64,000 bases of DNA from Clostridium cellulovorans 743B (lineage in GTDB: Bacteria > Bacillota > Clostridia > Clostridiales > Clostridiaceae), in assembly GCF_000145275.1 (NCBI RefSeq), contig NC_014393.1, positions 2,666,001 to 2,730,000 of the forward strand, in the 5' to 3' direction. The first letter of the stretch is position 1. Each line of letters opens with the position of its first letter. The position numbers and the translations under genes are program-made. The notes below the pieces were generated by a model, which saw nothing but the letters and a program-made list of their open reading frames with translations, did no database searches and had not been told where the DNA came from. Below are positions 55,576 to 64,000 of this stretch, piece after piece.

Positions 55576-57159
55576 TTATGAAGTTACAATCTGCCACTGT
55601 TGGTTGTAACCACCGTTACTGCTCCACTGTAGCACATTAGCACCATCTGCTGTTGACTTATTATCAACATCCAAAAATTTGCCGCTATGTACATTTACAA
55701 CATTGTAATATCCATTCCCCAAATCTACAATATTCCACCTCTGATTTTCCTGTCCATTATCACTCCACTGTATGACGTCAGCTCCGTTTTCTGTTGAATT
55801 ATTGTAAACATCCAAAGCCTTTCCGCTTTCACGGTTGATCAACTTATATGTTCCTCCAAACACACTACTGCCAGTTCCTGGGGTAATATAGATACGATAT
55901 CCTGAACTATTGTTGCAACCTGTTAATGTTACTGTAATCTGTCCGTTCACCACTGAATAATTTGAGGTTGAAATTGTAGATGGTCCATAGGATACAGTAT
56001 CCTTACTTACCCAATCAATTTTTTCTACCTTAACTGATGCTGTGGATCCTATAAAGGATGGGAGGTTTTTGAATGTTGTACTTATGGTACCGTCATTTGA
56101 TCCACCAAAAATAAAACTGATAGACTTGCTACTCGAATCAACACATGCAGCTCCATCTACAAGCTTACTGTCATCATTTGGTGGTGTGACATTAACCATT
56201 TTTCCAGTCATATCTCCATACCATTTATAGAAATACCAGCCTGGACCCTTTTGCGTGTCAGTAGCAAGAAGACTTCCTAATCTGCCTGGAGACGGAACAA
56301 ACCACCAGGATATACATGCACTTTCTACCTTATAACGCTCAAATTTTCCTATAAACTGTGCTGATGATCCTGGCTGCCCTTCAAAGTTATGGTCAGCATC
56401 ACAATATTCGTTTATACTAATCGGCAACGCGCTTATCCCCAAGGATTTTTCCAATTGCCTATAATCTCTTAAATTTCGTGATACCCATTCTATTCCGCAA
56501 AGTTCATGCCAACTCATTATATCAGGAATACAGTTGTTCGTTCTACAAAAGCTTAGAAAATTACTCAATGTAGTACGATTATAGTAGCTGTAGCAAGGAC
56601 CTATGATTTTAGCACCAGGATCATTTGCACGAATAACATTGTAAGTCTGCTTCCACATATCATTGAAATTTCCGTTAGCAGAGTTCTAAGTACCATCAGG
56701 TTCATTCCAAATTTCATAACCATAATAATTGTTACGACCAGATGCTTTCTTATCAGAGATAAATGAATTAACCTGATTAAACCAACTTGTCATACCTGGC
56801 CATTTGTATGGCCAGCCTGGAAGCATATCTGCCAGATCAATTGATACTTTAGCACTTTGAACTGAGGCAAGCTTTTGAGAAACAGGTATTGCAGCACCAA
56901 AGCCATGCTGATTTCCATAGCCACCTCGAGCCGGATTTCTCATTACATATGATTTAAGCGGTGCTACGAGACCGTTAACATCCGCTGGTTTAGTTTCAGT
57001 GATTCCATAAAGTGAACCACTTGCACAATGTGTTGCATCTCTAAGCACACTTGCACAGTCTACAGTCATAGAACTGGCTGACACTGCCAATACTTTTGAA
57101 GCTAGAGACATTACTACCATTGTACATAAACATATCGCTATTGATAAAACTTTTTTCAT
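55576..57159 (-). pseudogene. secreted clan GH-A glycoside hydrolase with ricin-type C-terminal domain, one amber codon
   Basis: Read through one TAG (56686-56688) this is a 527-residue enzyme: signal peptide (MKKVLSIAICLCTMVVMSLA), a catalytic TIM barrel of GH39-like appearance with YEIWNEPDG (acid/base Glu) and SINEYCDAD (nucleophile Glu), and a ricin-type carbohydrate-binding domain with QRW/QQW motifs (NQRWNIV, NQQWQIV). The TAG directly follows EPDGT where Trp (TGG) would fit; both sides stay in one frame. It is thus a one-base nonsense mutant, a read-through gene or a sequence error. The ATG at 57159 follows GGGGAGG. Family number is uncertain. Confidence 0.75.
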
Positions 57160-57205
57160 AATACATACCTCCCCGTAATTCTTTGTTTTTGCTAAAATGT
57201 AAGAT

Positions 57206-57247
57206 TTACTCAATTCTAAAATCATGTTGTATCTCTTTTGATTTCAA
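57206..57247 (-). CDS. possible 13-codon leader peptide
   Basis: AGGAGGTGA precedes a TTG at 57247 that opens MKSKEIQHDFRIE and stops at 57206, 46 bases before the hydrolase start. It has the strongest Shine-Dalgarno sequence in the area and no longer frame attached. It could be a translated leader or chance. Confidence 0.3.
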   Translation of the reverse strand: MKSKEIQHDFRIE

Positions 57248-57489
57248 AATTCACCTCCTTTCATTTTTTAAGGCTTTAATTATATCTCCCACCATATTCA
57301 GCTTGTCCATCGTAAAGAAGCTACAAAAACATCGAGTGTTTTGACTAAAATAAACATATGAAAAGTATATTTTTTTCATTTTCTTAGAATCTTATAAATC
57401 GTTATTCTTATGTATTATATTTGAACTATCTTGGTGAATTATAAGCTAAAATTAAATGTAATCTTGTTAAATTGTAGAATAATTTTATA

Positions 57490-57930
57490 TATTCAACAAT
57501 AGCTGTTCTGACTTCTGCTTTAGATGAATGTTATTTTCATTCATTAATCTTGAAACTGTATTTTTTCTACAATTCATTCCATTTTTTCTTGAGTTCTGGT
57601 CTCTTTAGCAAAGCATACTAAAGATTTCTTTTTATTTCTAAAATCACGCACATCTTTTTCATATGGAATTTATATTTATTATTGTAAATAATTCCAAAGA
57701 ATTTGTGAAGATGCATATATCTTTTTTTTAGGATTGTATTTTCCGCCTTTAAACCAGCTATTTTCTTTTTTAGCAATCTTAATTTCTCATCATCTGGTTT
57801 TAACTTTCCCTTACGAAGAAATGCATTATCTCTATAGGTTCCATATTCTTTTACCCGTCTTCTTACGATAGCTTCGATAACCCTAATTTCTTTTGCTACA
57901 TGAGTTACTTTTGGAATTGGTATACTAAAG
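57490..57930 (-). mobile_element. IS3-family remnant (minus strand)
   Basis: Broken frames read VRRRVKEYGTYRDNAF, LRKGKLKPDDEKLRLLKKKI (orfA type), then KKMCVILEIKR and TVSRLMNENNI (orfB N-terminus type). Multiple stops and shifts. The region 57248-57489 shows no gene. Confidence 0.6.
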
Positions 57931-58101
57931 TAGACACTAAGTTAAGAGAAAATAATGAACGGTGATCTACTTATGGGAAGAAGTTATCATAAACAGTTTA
58001 AAATTGCTGCTGTAAAATTAGTTCTTTAAGATGGTATATGTAGCCAAAAACTATCTATACGTTATAATTCTTTTTATAGATGGATAAGTGAATATGAATA
58101 A
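57912..58101 (+). mobile_element. IS3-family orfA remnant (plus strand)
   Basis: After the end-like sequence GGAATTGGTATACTAAAGTA, ATG 57973 reads MGRSYHKQFKIAAVKLVL, meets a stop and resumes SFYRWISEYE: the start of an IS3-type orfA. It is a second element, opposite in orientation to the previous one. Confidence 0.6.
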
Positions 58102-58247
58102 TGTGAAGATTACGGATAAAATAGGAAGAATTGAAGCAAGGCAACAAATAAGATTTCAGTTTTTGAAAGAAAATAAGGGTAAATACTAATATATGCAGTA
58201 TATAGTCAAACACAACTTTTTCGTTGAATAGATAAAAATAAAAGCCC

Positions 58248-58310
58248 AGAATACGGACTTTTATATCAATTTTATCTTAAATATATCTGTCAATTATGAC
58301 CATTTAATGT
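58248..58310 (-). repeat. terminal remnant of the GidA/XRE module
   Basis: AAAAGCCC followed by a degenerate arm and ATCTTAAATATATCTGTCAA matches the right-hand end of the modules at 26909 and 47884. The rest of the module is absent. Confidence 0.45.
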
Positions 58311-58329
58311 TTAATTACTGCTTAAATTA

Positions 58330-58895
58330 ATCGCTACGATAACATATAAGCTTTTCTTAGAAGGATCTTTATGCCATAAACTTAGACGGATTAATCCTAT
58401 TGGCTAATGTACTAATTTTTTAAGTTAATATTCAAATACTAACACTCTAATCTTTTATATTTCTATATCTATATTCAAAATTTCATTCGCAAAATATCAA
58501 AGATTTTATTTGATACTCTTGCGGCAAAGCCCCTAGTTGATTTTGCAAAAAATCTCTGTATATTTAATTAATTTCTACTATACTACAAACTTTGAACTCC
58601 AACTGTTTAATTGGTTTTAAAAGATTGGTTCAGCTATTGTTGCGATTTATCGTTAAAAGATTAATATATCTTGTTGCTTTTAATTACGAAACAACTTTTC
58701 AACCTATATAATTTTTATTATCTATAAGTATGTCAAACTCTGAATTACTCGTAAGTTCTCTCTCATCAATATATTTGTGGCTGTTACAGTAAAATCCGTG
58801 ATATAACCGCCTAGAGTGACTAAATCATGTAACTTAGGTCCATGACAATTGTCATTAGGAACTACAGCGTCTATAGATAGACTCTTGCTTAAAAG
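58330..58895 (-). mobile_element. IS982-like remnant D, strongly decayed
   Basis: The sequence follows copies A-C (ATAAGCTTTTCTTAGAAGGA at the outer end, and CTTGCTTAAAA at the inner end), with many stops. No frame is usable. The remaining bases to 59025 are A/T-rich and empty. Confidence 0.55.
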
Positions 58896-59025
58896 GTCTA
58901 TTATTATATAATTTTCATTAGAAAACAGATATTACTACTATGGATACAAAATAATATATACTACTTTTATTTATACTTTTAATTAAAATAACTCTGATAA
59001 ATTGTTAGAAATTTTCTACATTTAT

Positions 59026-61299
59026 TTAGTCGAACGTAAAATGTAAAATATGTCTTCTCAATGATTTGCCAGATTCCCAATAGTATGGTGGCTTAAAAAA
59101 ATTTTTAGGTGGAAGATTTAAATGGGCATCATTTTTTAAGCTTCTAGGATTATTGAGATTTTTACATATATCAATTACTTGCATTGGTACAATATTGGCT
59201 TGTGTAAAATATTCAATATTCCTTCCGGTGTACGAAGTCGCTGGAAGGCACATAATTATTTGTCCATTTCTGTTAAGTTTCTCTATCATTCTTTTTATTA
59301 TATCTTTGTATAAATTAGACATATAAATTATATCTTCATCAGTGTTAAACCCGTACGGGGGATCAGTTATAATTAAATCATATTTCATATTTGAGTAGCT
59401 ATCTATACATTTTCTGCAATCACCCACCTGAAAAATTGGGTTATAATTATAGTTTTCTGATATGTGTGTACTAAGTGAATATTTATTTGTCATTAATCCT
59501 AAACCAAGCTTCTCAAATGCTTCTCCATCACAATTGTTTCTATTCTCAATAGCAATTCTATATCTGTATATTGACTTAATCAATAACTTAGTTTCAATAT
59601 ATAACGCTTTTTTACTATCATATCTATTTCTAGATATTGGAATGCCATGTCTTCGAACCGCTTTTAAAGTCAAAAACTTAAGAATTTTCAGAGTATTGCT
59701 TCTATTGAAAATATAGGAAAAATGTTCTTCTACGTTTTTTACGATCAACTCCAAATTGTCTATAATGAGGTTTTTACCATACTTGTTAAAGAAGCTATAA
59801 TATTTTTCACAATAACTTAGTAATTCTTCCGAAAATGACCTTTGATTTTTATCATCCATTATATCTGACCAAAGTTCATTCTCTTCAATACTTTTCATAT
59901 TAAATAAACTTGAGACATTAAACTCTTGATTGTTGTTAAGTATAATCAAAAGTTTATATAATAGTCTAATAAATCTATCTATTTTTTGTGTATCCATCTC
60001 AAAAAAATTTTTATTGAATCTTAAAGCATCTATTGCTGTACTATTTTTATCAAATCCAGTAAAATTAATATTTTGAAATTTTGCAGCTTGAAAATAGCTC
60101 GTTCCTGCTCCAACGAACGGATCTAAAATATTTATTTTTCTATTTGAATTATTTAATCTATTAATGCCCGTAAGATTAATCATAGCAGCCATTAGGGTAT
60201 GTGGGATAGTAACATTATCATACCAACCAGGCATATTTTCATTAAAAATATAATATTCATTTTTATTACATATAAATTGATCATAGCATATTAAATATTT
60301 ATTTTTACTTTTTACAGGTGTATCTACTATATTAGTACTTTGATTAATGTTATACTCTGGAGTACAATCCATACACATCCAGATACAATGTTCTTGTTTT
60401 ACATCTCCATCAACTCCATTATATGGAGTTCCAACTTTAATAGTCTTTTTAAATTGCTCATCTTTCTCAATATCCTCTAGTACTTCAGTTATACGCTTTT
60501 TACCTAAATACAATTTTTCCATATGAAACTTTAACGCATCAAGCTCCGAATGGCTCTTACTTAATTCATCATCTAAGAAATCTTCATATGCGAAAGGAAT
60601 AAATCTTATTTTTTCTTCTTTTTCTTGAATATTATTTAGATTACCATATATATTTTTTAAATAAGTTCGCAACTTTGAATAAAAGAAATCTTCATTTACA
60701 TTATTAAGATTTCTAACAAAAATACTTCTTCCGATAGAATGTATATATCCTGATAATGCACAAATTTTTTTCATTGTTAAATCATCAATTTCTATTGCAC
60801 TTGGTAAAAATAATATGCAACTATTATATAAAAATGTTACTGATACAAGATTTTTAAATAATGAAGAATATAATTCTGAGAAAGCAGTAATTCTTTCATC
60901 TAGCATTTCCTTAAACTTTTTATGATCATAGCTCCTAATTTCTATAATATTTGATATATAATTATCATTAAAAAAGCATTCTATTAATGAATTTATTTTA
61001 TCTATATATCCCTTATCCCCCATAAATTCAACACTTGTACATGATTCAGGTAAACAATTTTTAAGTAATGAGAAAAGTTCAGCATACTGTATGTTTGTTT
61101 TAGCTAATCCTTGCCTAAATATTATAGAATAGACAGCACCATATTTTCGAAAAATATCATTAAAAAAAGAATTTCTGTTATGACTTTTATAATATCTCTC
61201 ATTATTTACTTGGTTTTTCTTAGATTTTAATTTTTCATCGATCATAATCATAACTTGATGTCTTACACTATTTTCAAATTCCTCTTGCCACATATCCAT
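59026..61299 (-). CDS. large DPPY-motif methyltransferase (TRM11-like or DNA N6/N4 type)
   Basis: A 757-residue protein starting MDMWQEEFEN at 61299 after GGAGGAATGT. The first 370 residues are helical and unrecognised. SAM-binding motif I is ILDPFVGAGTSYFQ (about 391-404) with acidic Asp in TGFDKN, and the catalytic motif TDPPYG lies far downstream (about 645-650), with about 250 intervening residues. Amino-methyltransferases with NPPY/DPPY act on adenine, cytosine or tRNA guanine; the target is not determinable. No endonuclease gene is adjacent. It could be an orphan or a defence component. Confidence 0.7.
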   Translation of the reverse strand: MDMWQEEFENSVRHQVMIMIDEKLKSKKNQVNNERYYKSHNRNSFFNDIFRKYGAVYSIIFRQGLAKTNIQYAELFSLLKNCLPESCTSVEFMGDKGYIDKINSLIECFFNDNYISNIIEIRSYDHKKFKEMLDERITAFSELYSSLFKNLVSVTFLYNSCILFLPSAIEIDDLTMKKICALSGYIHSIGRSIFVRNLNNVNEDFFYSKLRTYLKNIYGNLNNIQEKEEKIRFIPFAYEDFLDDELSKSHSELDALKFHMEKLYLGKKRITEVLEDIEKDEQFKKTIKVGTPYNGVDGDVKQEHCIWMCMDCTPEYNINQSTNIVDTPVKSKNKYLICYDQFICNKNEYYIFNENMPGWYDNVTIPHTLMAAMINLTGINRLNNSNRKINILDPFVGAGTSYFQAAKFQNINFTGFDKNSTAIDALRFNKNFFEMDTQKIDRFIRLLYKLLIILNNNQEFNVSSLFNMKSIEENELWSDIMDDKNQRSFSEELLSYCEKYYSFFNKYGKNLIIDNLELIVKNVEEHFSYIFNRSNTLKILKFLTLKAVRRHGIPISRNRYDSKKALYIETKLLIKSIYRYRIAIENRNNCDGEAFEKLGLGLMTNKYSLSTHISENYNYNPIFQVGDCRKCIDSYSNMKYDLIITDPPYGFNTDEDIIYMSNLYKDIIKRMIEKLNRNGQIIMCLPATSYTGRNIEYFTQANIVPMQVIDICKNLNNPRSLKNDAHLNLPPKNFFKPPYYWESGKSLRRHILHFTFD

Positions 61300-62363
61300 A
61301 CATTCCTCCAAATTTAACAAAATTCTAATGTGTTCAGCTTAAAATCAGCTTTGATGTAATGTTTTTATTCTCAAAAAAATTAGCATCTCTCATTCAAATT
61401 CAAATTTTACATTATATGGTTTTGAATGATTCATAATACATTATATTTTTCTAATTCAATTCTATACCTAGTACAATATTAAACTTTATATATACATATA
61501 TGTAGACGTCCTCAATATATGAATTCTCGTAAAGAAAATTCATTTAAATAATTTATCAAATATAATATCTCGTTTTTATAAACAAAATAACTATAGAAAT
61601 AAAAAAATGAAATTAAGATAATAGATTCTTTAAACTTAGATATAAATTAATATAATTAAGAAGTACTTTAAACAAAGCTAAAAATGTATGTATAAGAGAT
61701 GCTCAGCAGTATTATTACATTTTGGAGGCTTACTAATAAAGGCATAACTTAAGTGGATGCCTTAGTGCCTAATGCTATAAATTATAATTTATATGGATTC
61801 TTTGGGTTAGAAATAAATCATAGTGCGGGTGCTAAAAAAATTTAATGCTGAATAAGTATCAAGGATAATTTAAAATTGGTTCTTTCCCTAGCTAGTTGAA
61901 AGTATTTTTTATACCTTAGTTATAATATTAGTAATATACGAAAGCTTATAGGTTCCTCATCAACAATTAGAAGTTATGCATCAAAGTGAAAAAAAGATTT
62001 AAAATGAAATTGAAGAAATTATAAGTTTTACTAATGGAATCGCACTTGATTATGAAGCCATAAAAAATACAATAAGATTACCATATAACAGCTAGTTAAC
62101 CATATATGTGGTAGGTGAAATTTTAAAACATTAAGAAATAGAACTATTTCTTTTGATAAAATCTTCAAATTCAACTAACATTGAAAAGAACCATTTTGAT
62201 GTTTACATTTACATTTTATTAGAAATCCATATTTGCACGTTTGATACAAATTTGGTTTTTATGGTAGAGTATGTGTTACAGCGCTTACAGAGTACCTGTG
62301 ACAAGATGTTAAAATATGATGGTTAATTTGTTGTTCAAGAAAAGTAAGAATAAAGAAAATTTA
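61300..62363. other. gene-free stretch with decayed frames
   Basis: Only fragments are readable, for example EIEEIISFTNGIALDYEAIK near 62010-62070 on the plus strand, bounded by stops. No family was recognised and no transposon end identified. Confidence 0.35.
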
Positions 62364-62404
62364 AAAACCTGCTATAAAAGTGTTGAATTTTATTAGCAGG
62401 TTTT
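62364..62404 (-). terminator. terminator after the small secreted protein gene
   Basis: AAAACCTGCTA (62364-62374) pairs with TAGCAGGTTTT (62394-62404), with A- and T-runs on both sides, so it can work in both directions. Confidence 0.75.
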
Positions 62405-62488
62405 ATTAGATTATATCTATACTAGTTATGTAACTATAAACTGTATTTAAAGTTTAATTATTAAACTTACATACAGTTGATGAACTTA

Positions 62489-62833
62489 TTACCATTGGAT
62501 TGTAATATAGTTTACTGTTCTTAAACTGTCATTCTCATTGTAGGCATATACAACAATAGTTCCAGGAGCTTTTGCGTTTACTAGTACCATGCTTCCAAAT
62601 GTTTCAATAGTAGCACAATTAGAACTAGAATATGCACTATAGCTATAGCCAGTAAGATATTGTGTTTGACCAACTTTTAAAGTATAGTAATTACTGATGT
62701 ATTGAGCAGAAGCTATTGGAGATTTAGTTACGTTATTCTGTAATCCTATAGCTGATACTGATGCTGCTTGAGAAACGAAAACTGTAGCACATACAAGAGC
62801 TGAACAAATTAATTTTTTTAGTCCATTTTTCAT
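62489..62833 (-). CDS. small secreted Ig-like (BIG2-type) protein
   Basis: A 114-residue protein: signal peptide MKNGLKKLICSALVCATVFV ending near SVSA, then one beta-rich domain with YTLKVGQTQYLTGYSYSA and MVLVNAKAPGTIVVYAYNEN, the pattern of bacterial Ig-like group 2 domains. Two cysteines, one in the signal peptide. AGAAGGA precedes the ATG. It is a stand-alone exported protein of unknown role, perhaps surface or matrix associated. Confidence 0.65.
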   Translation of the reverse strand: MKNGLKKLICSALVCATVFVSQAASVSAIGLQNNVTKSPIASAQYISNYYTLKVGQTQYLTGYSYSAYSSSNCATIETFGSMVLVNAKAPGTIVVYAYNENDSLRTVNYITIQW

Positions 62834-63417
62834 TTTAAATCCTTCTTTCTTTTTTAAATTACAAGTACAACAATACTATATCTCAACACATTTTTCTACC
62901 ATATGGAATATATGGATACTTTGAGGGAATGATTAGAATAAGGAAGGTAATTATACTAAGAAACTCTAATGAATAAACGAAATTTCAATTGTAGATTTGT
63001 AGTAAAGGTTGTACGAAATCTAGTAAGTGATGGAACAAACGCCGAACCTCCCATTTGATATAAATTTGATAAAGTAATTAGGAGGAGATTTTATTTTGAA
63101 CTCCACAACCAAAAATAGGAAATGATATGAAAAAAATGAAATTAGCAAGAGTAAGTATCCTTATTGGAATCATAAAATAAGCAAAATCCAAAAATCAGAT
63201 AACGAAATGATATTTACTGAAGTCACTCCAATCATTTCAAATACAGTTGAGTTATCCTATAAACCAAGAATAAAAGACCGTGTCATAGGTCTTTTTAATC
63301 AGCTTAATCTTAAAGCAACTTTTGCTGTTTAGAACTTCTTTAAGAAAATACCATAAACTTAACATATAATTAAAGCCTACAAATCTAATTAATAAAATTT
63401 GTAGGCTTTTTTATTTC
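62834..63417. other. gap with two terminators and short frames
   Basis: AAAAGACC/GGTCTTTTT (63272-63296) and AAAGCCTACAAAT/ATTTGTAGGCTTTTTT (63372-63412) are good intrinsic terminators. The former is followed by AATCAGCTTAATCTTAAAG, matching the end of the GidA/XRE module. A ribosome binding site (AGGAGGAG near 63082) precedes TTG MNSTTKNRK, a 9-codon frame of doubtful meaning. Nothing else is recognised. Confidence 0.5.
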
Positions 63418-63550
63418 TTCTATGATTGTATGCTACCATAATGTGTTATGCGGTGTTTCTTAATATATTTATTGTATTCATTATATTTATTTTGCAATAT
63501 TTTTGGGATTTTAGGTAAATATCAGTGCGACCTTAGTACGATTGTTATCA
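63418..63550. repeat. dispersed repeat of about 125 bp, copy C
   Basis: It begins TTCTATGATTGTATGCTA, contains GCGGTGTTTCTTAATATATT and ends CGACCTTAGTACG. It is more diverged than copies A and B but in the same orientation. Confidence 0.7.
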
Positions 63551-63644
63551 AAGTTCTAAACTTTCTTTCGCTCTAAATAACTATATTAGCATTGTAAATA
63601 AAACAAATAACATTTGAGTGGAATAAATAATCTATCACTTTCCC

Positions 63645-64000
63645 TTAACCTAAACACTCATCCATAAATGAACTTTCAATTAATAAGCTACACTTTAATA
63701 CAAACTTATCATTCTCTAATTGGTATTTCATAAAACCATCGTATTTATTTACTATGTATTCTATATTTTGTAAGCCTATCCCGTGATTTGTTGAATCTAT
63801 TTTGCTTGTCTCTAATTTACCATCGATAATTTTATAGTCACCTATACAAGAGTTTTCAAAGTAAAAATTTAGGTAACCAAGTTTTAAATAGATAGAGCAT
63901 TTTATGTAACGTGCTGTAGGGGCAACCTTCATACATGCCTCTATAGCATTATTAAATGCGTTGTTTAGGAGGATTGCTATATCATATTGATTAATTGGCA
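63645..64000 (-). CDS. GHKL sensor histidine kinase, C-terminal part (AgrC/VirS-like)
   Basis: The open frame runs in from the right edge; 118 codons are visible. It has the N-box YDIAILLNNAFNNAIEAC and the G-box NHGIGLQNIEYIVNKYDG of the GHKL ATPase domain of peptide-sensing kinases. The membrane sensor and the phospho-accepting His lie outside the window. The stop is at 63645. A response regulator or peptide gene would be expected just beyond the edge. Confidence 0.8.
   Translation of the reverse strand, partial: PINQYDIAILLNNAFNNAIEACMKVAPTARYIKCSIYLKLGYLNFYFENSCIGDYKIIDGKLETSKIDSTNHGIGLQNIEYIVNKYDGFMKYQLENDKFVLKCSLLIESSFMDECLG

Noticed and set aside
59026..61299. Type I, II or BREX restriction system
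   Set aside because: No specificity subunit, nuclease, PglZ or other companion gene is seen next to the methyltransferase.

Overview
The window is AT-rich, uses Clostridium-like ribosome binding sites and carries a dockerin-bearing xylanase. It looks like a mesophilic, plant-polysaccharide-degrading Clostridium with a cellulosome (inference from gene content; no rRNA or tRNA gene was seen). Nearly every functional gene is on the minus strand; plus-strand genes are small regulators and transposase remnants.

Positions 1-21000 form a dense pectin/galacturonate locus. After the end of a serine dehydratase operon and an isochorismatase-like gene come uxaC, uxaA and uxaB with a polysaccharide deacetylase, a GntR regulator, a cytoplasmic GH28 polygalacturonase, a GPH-type transporter and a GH105 unsaturated-galacturonyl hydrolase. 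These are followed by KDPG aldolase, KDG kinase, kduD, a frameshifted RpiB-type (DhuI-like) isomerase, a DhuD-like dehydrogenase, kduI and an IclR regulator. Together they would import oligogalacturonides, cut them, and send both saturated (Uxa) and unsaturated (Kdu/Dhu) uronates to KDG, KDPG, pyruvate and glyceraldehyde-3-phosphate. GTATAC-centred palindromes before several of these units suggest one GntR regulon.

Positions 21000-29600 are a transition zone: a DUF6054-like remnant, an EamA exporter, a TIM-barrel protein, an HD-domain protein, an XRE-cupin/YczE pair, and then decayed transposons (IS982-, IS5- and IS3-like) mixed with copies of an odd module made of a GidA-like C-terminal fragment divergent from a small XRE gene.

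Positions 29700-38940 hold a five-gene operon with a strong promoter: a BtrH-like protein, two exporter half-ABC proteins, a B12-type radical SAM enzyme and a one-module NRPS (half C domain, A, PCP). It is bracketed by IS982 remnants and may make a small modified aminoacyl product.

Positions 39900-53100 look like a defence island centred on NAD-cleaving domains: a helicase remnant, a TIR-STAND-TPR protein, a TIR/SLOG protein encoded with a conserved 157-residue partner, a small membrane protein, and an operon of a SIR2 protein with an NB-ARC/TPR protein. A repeat of about 125 bp lies on each side of the SIR2 operon and again at 63418.

Positions 53600-64000 contain a GH11-dockerin-CE4 xylanase/deacetylase, a secreted clan GH-A hydrolase with a ricin-type domain broken by one amber codon, more transposon debris, a large DPPY-motif methyltransferase, a small secreted Ig-like protein, and the end of a GHKL sensor kinase that runs off the window.
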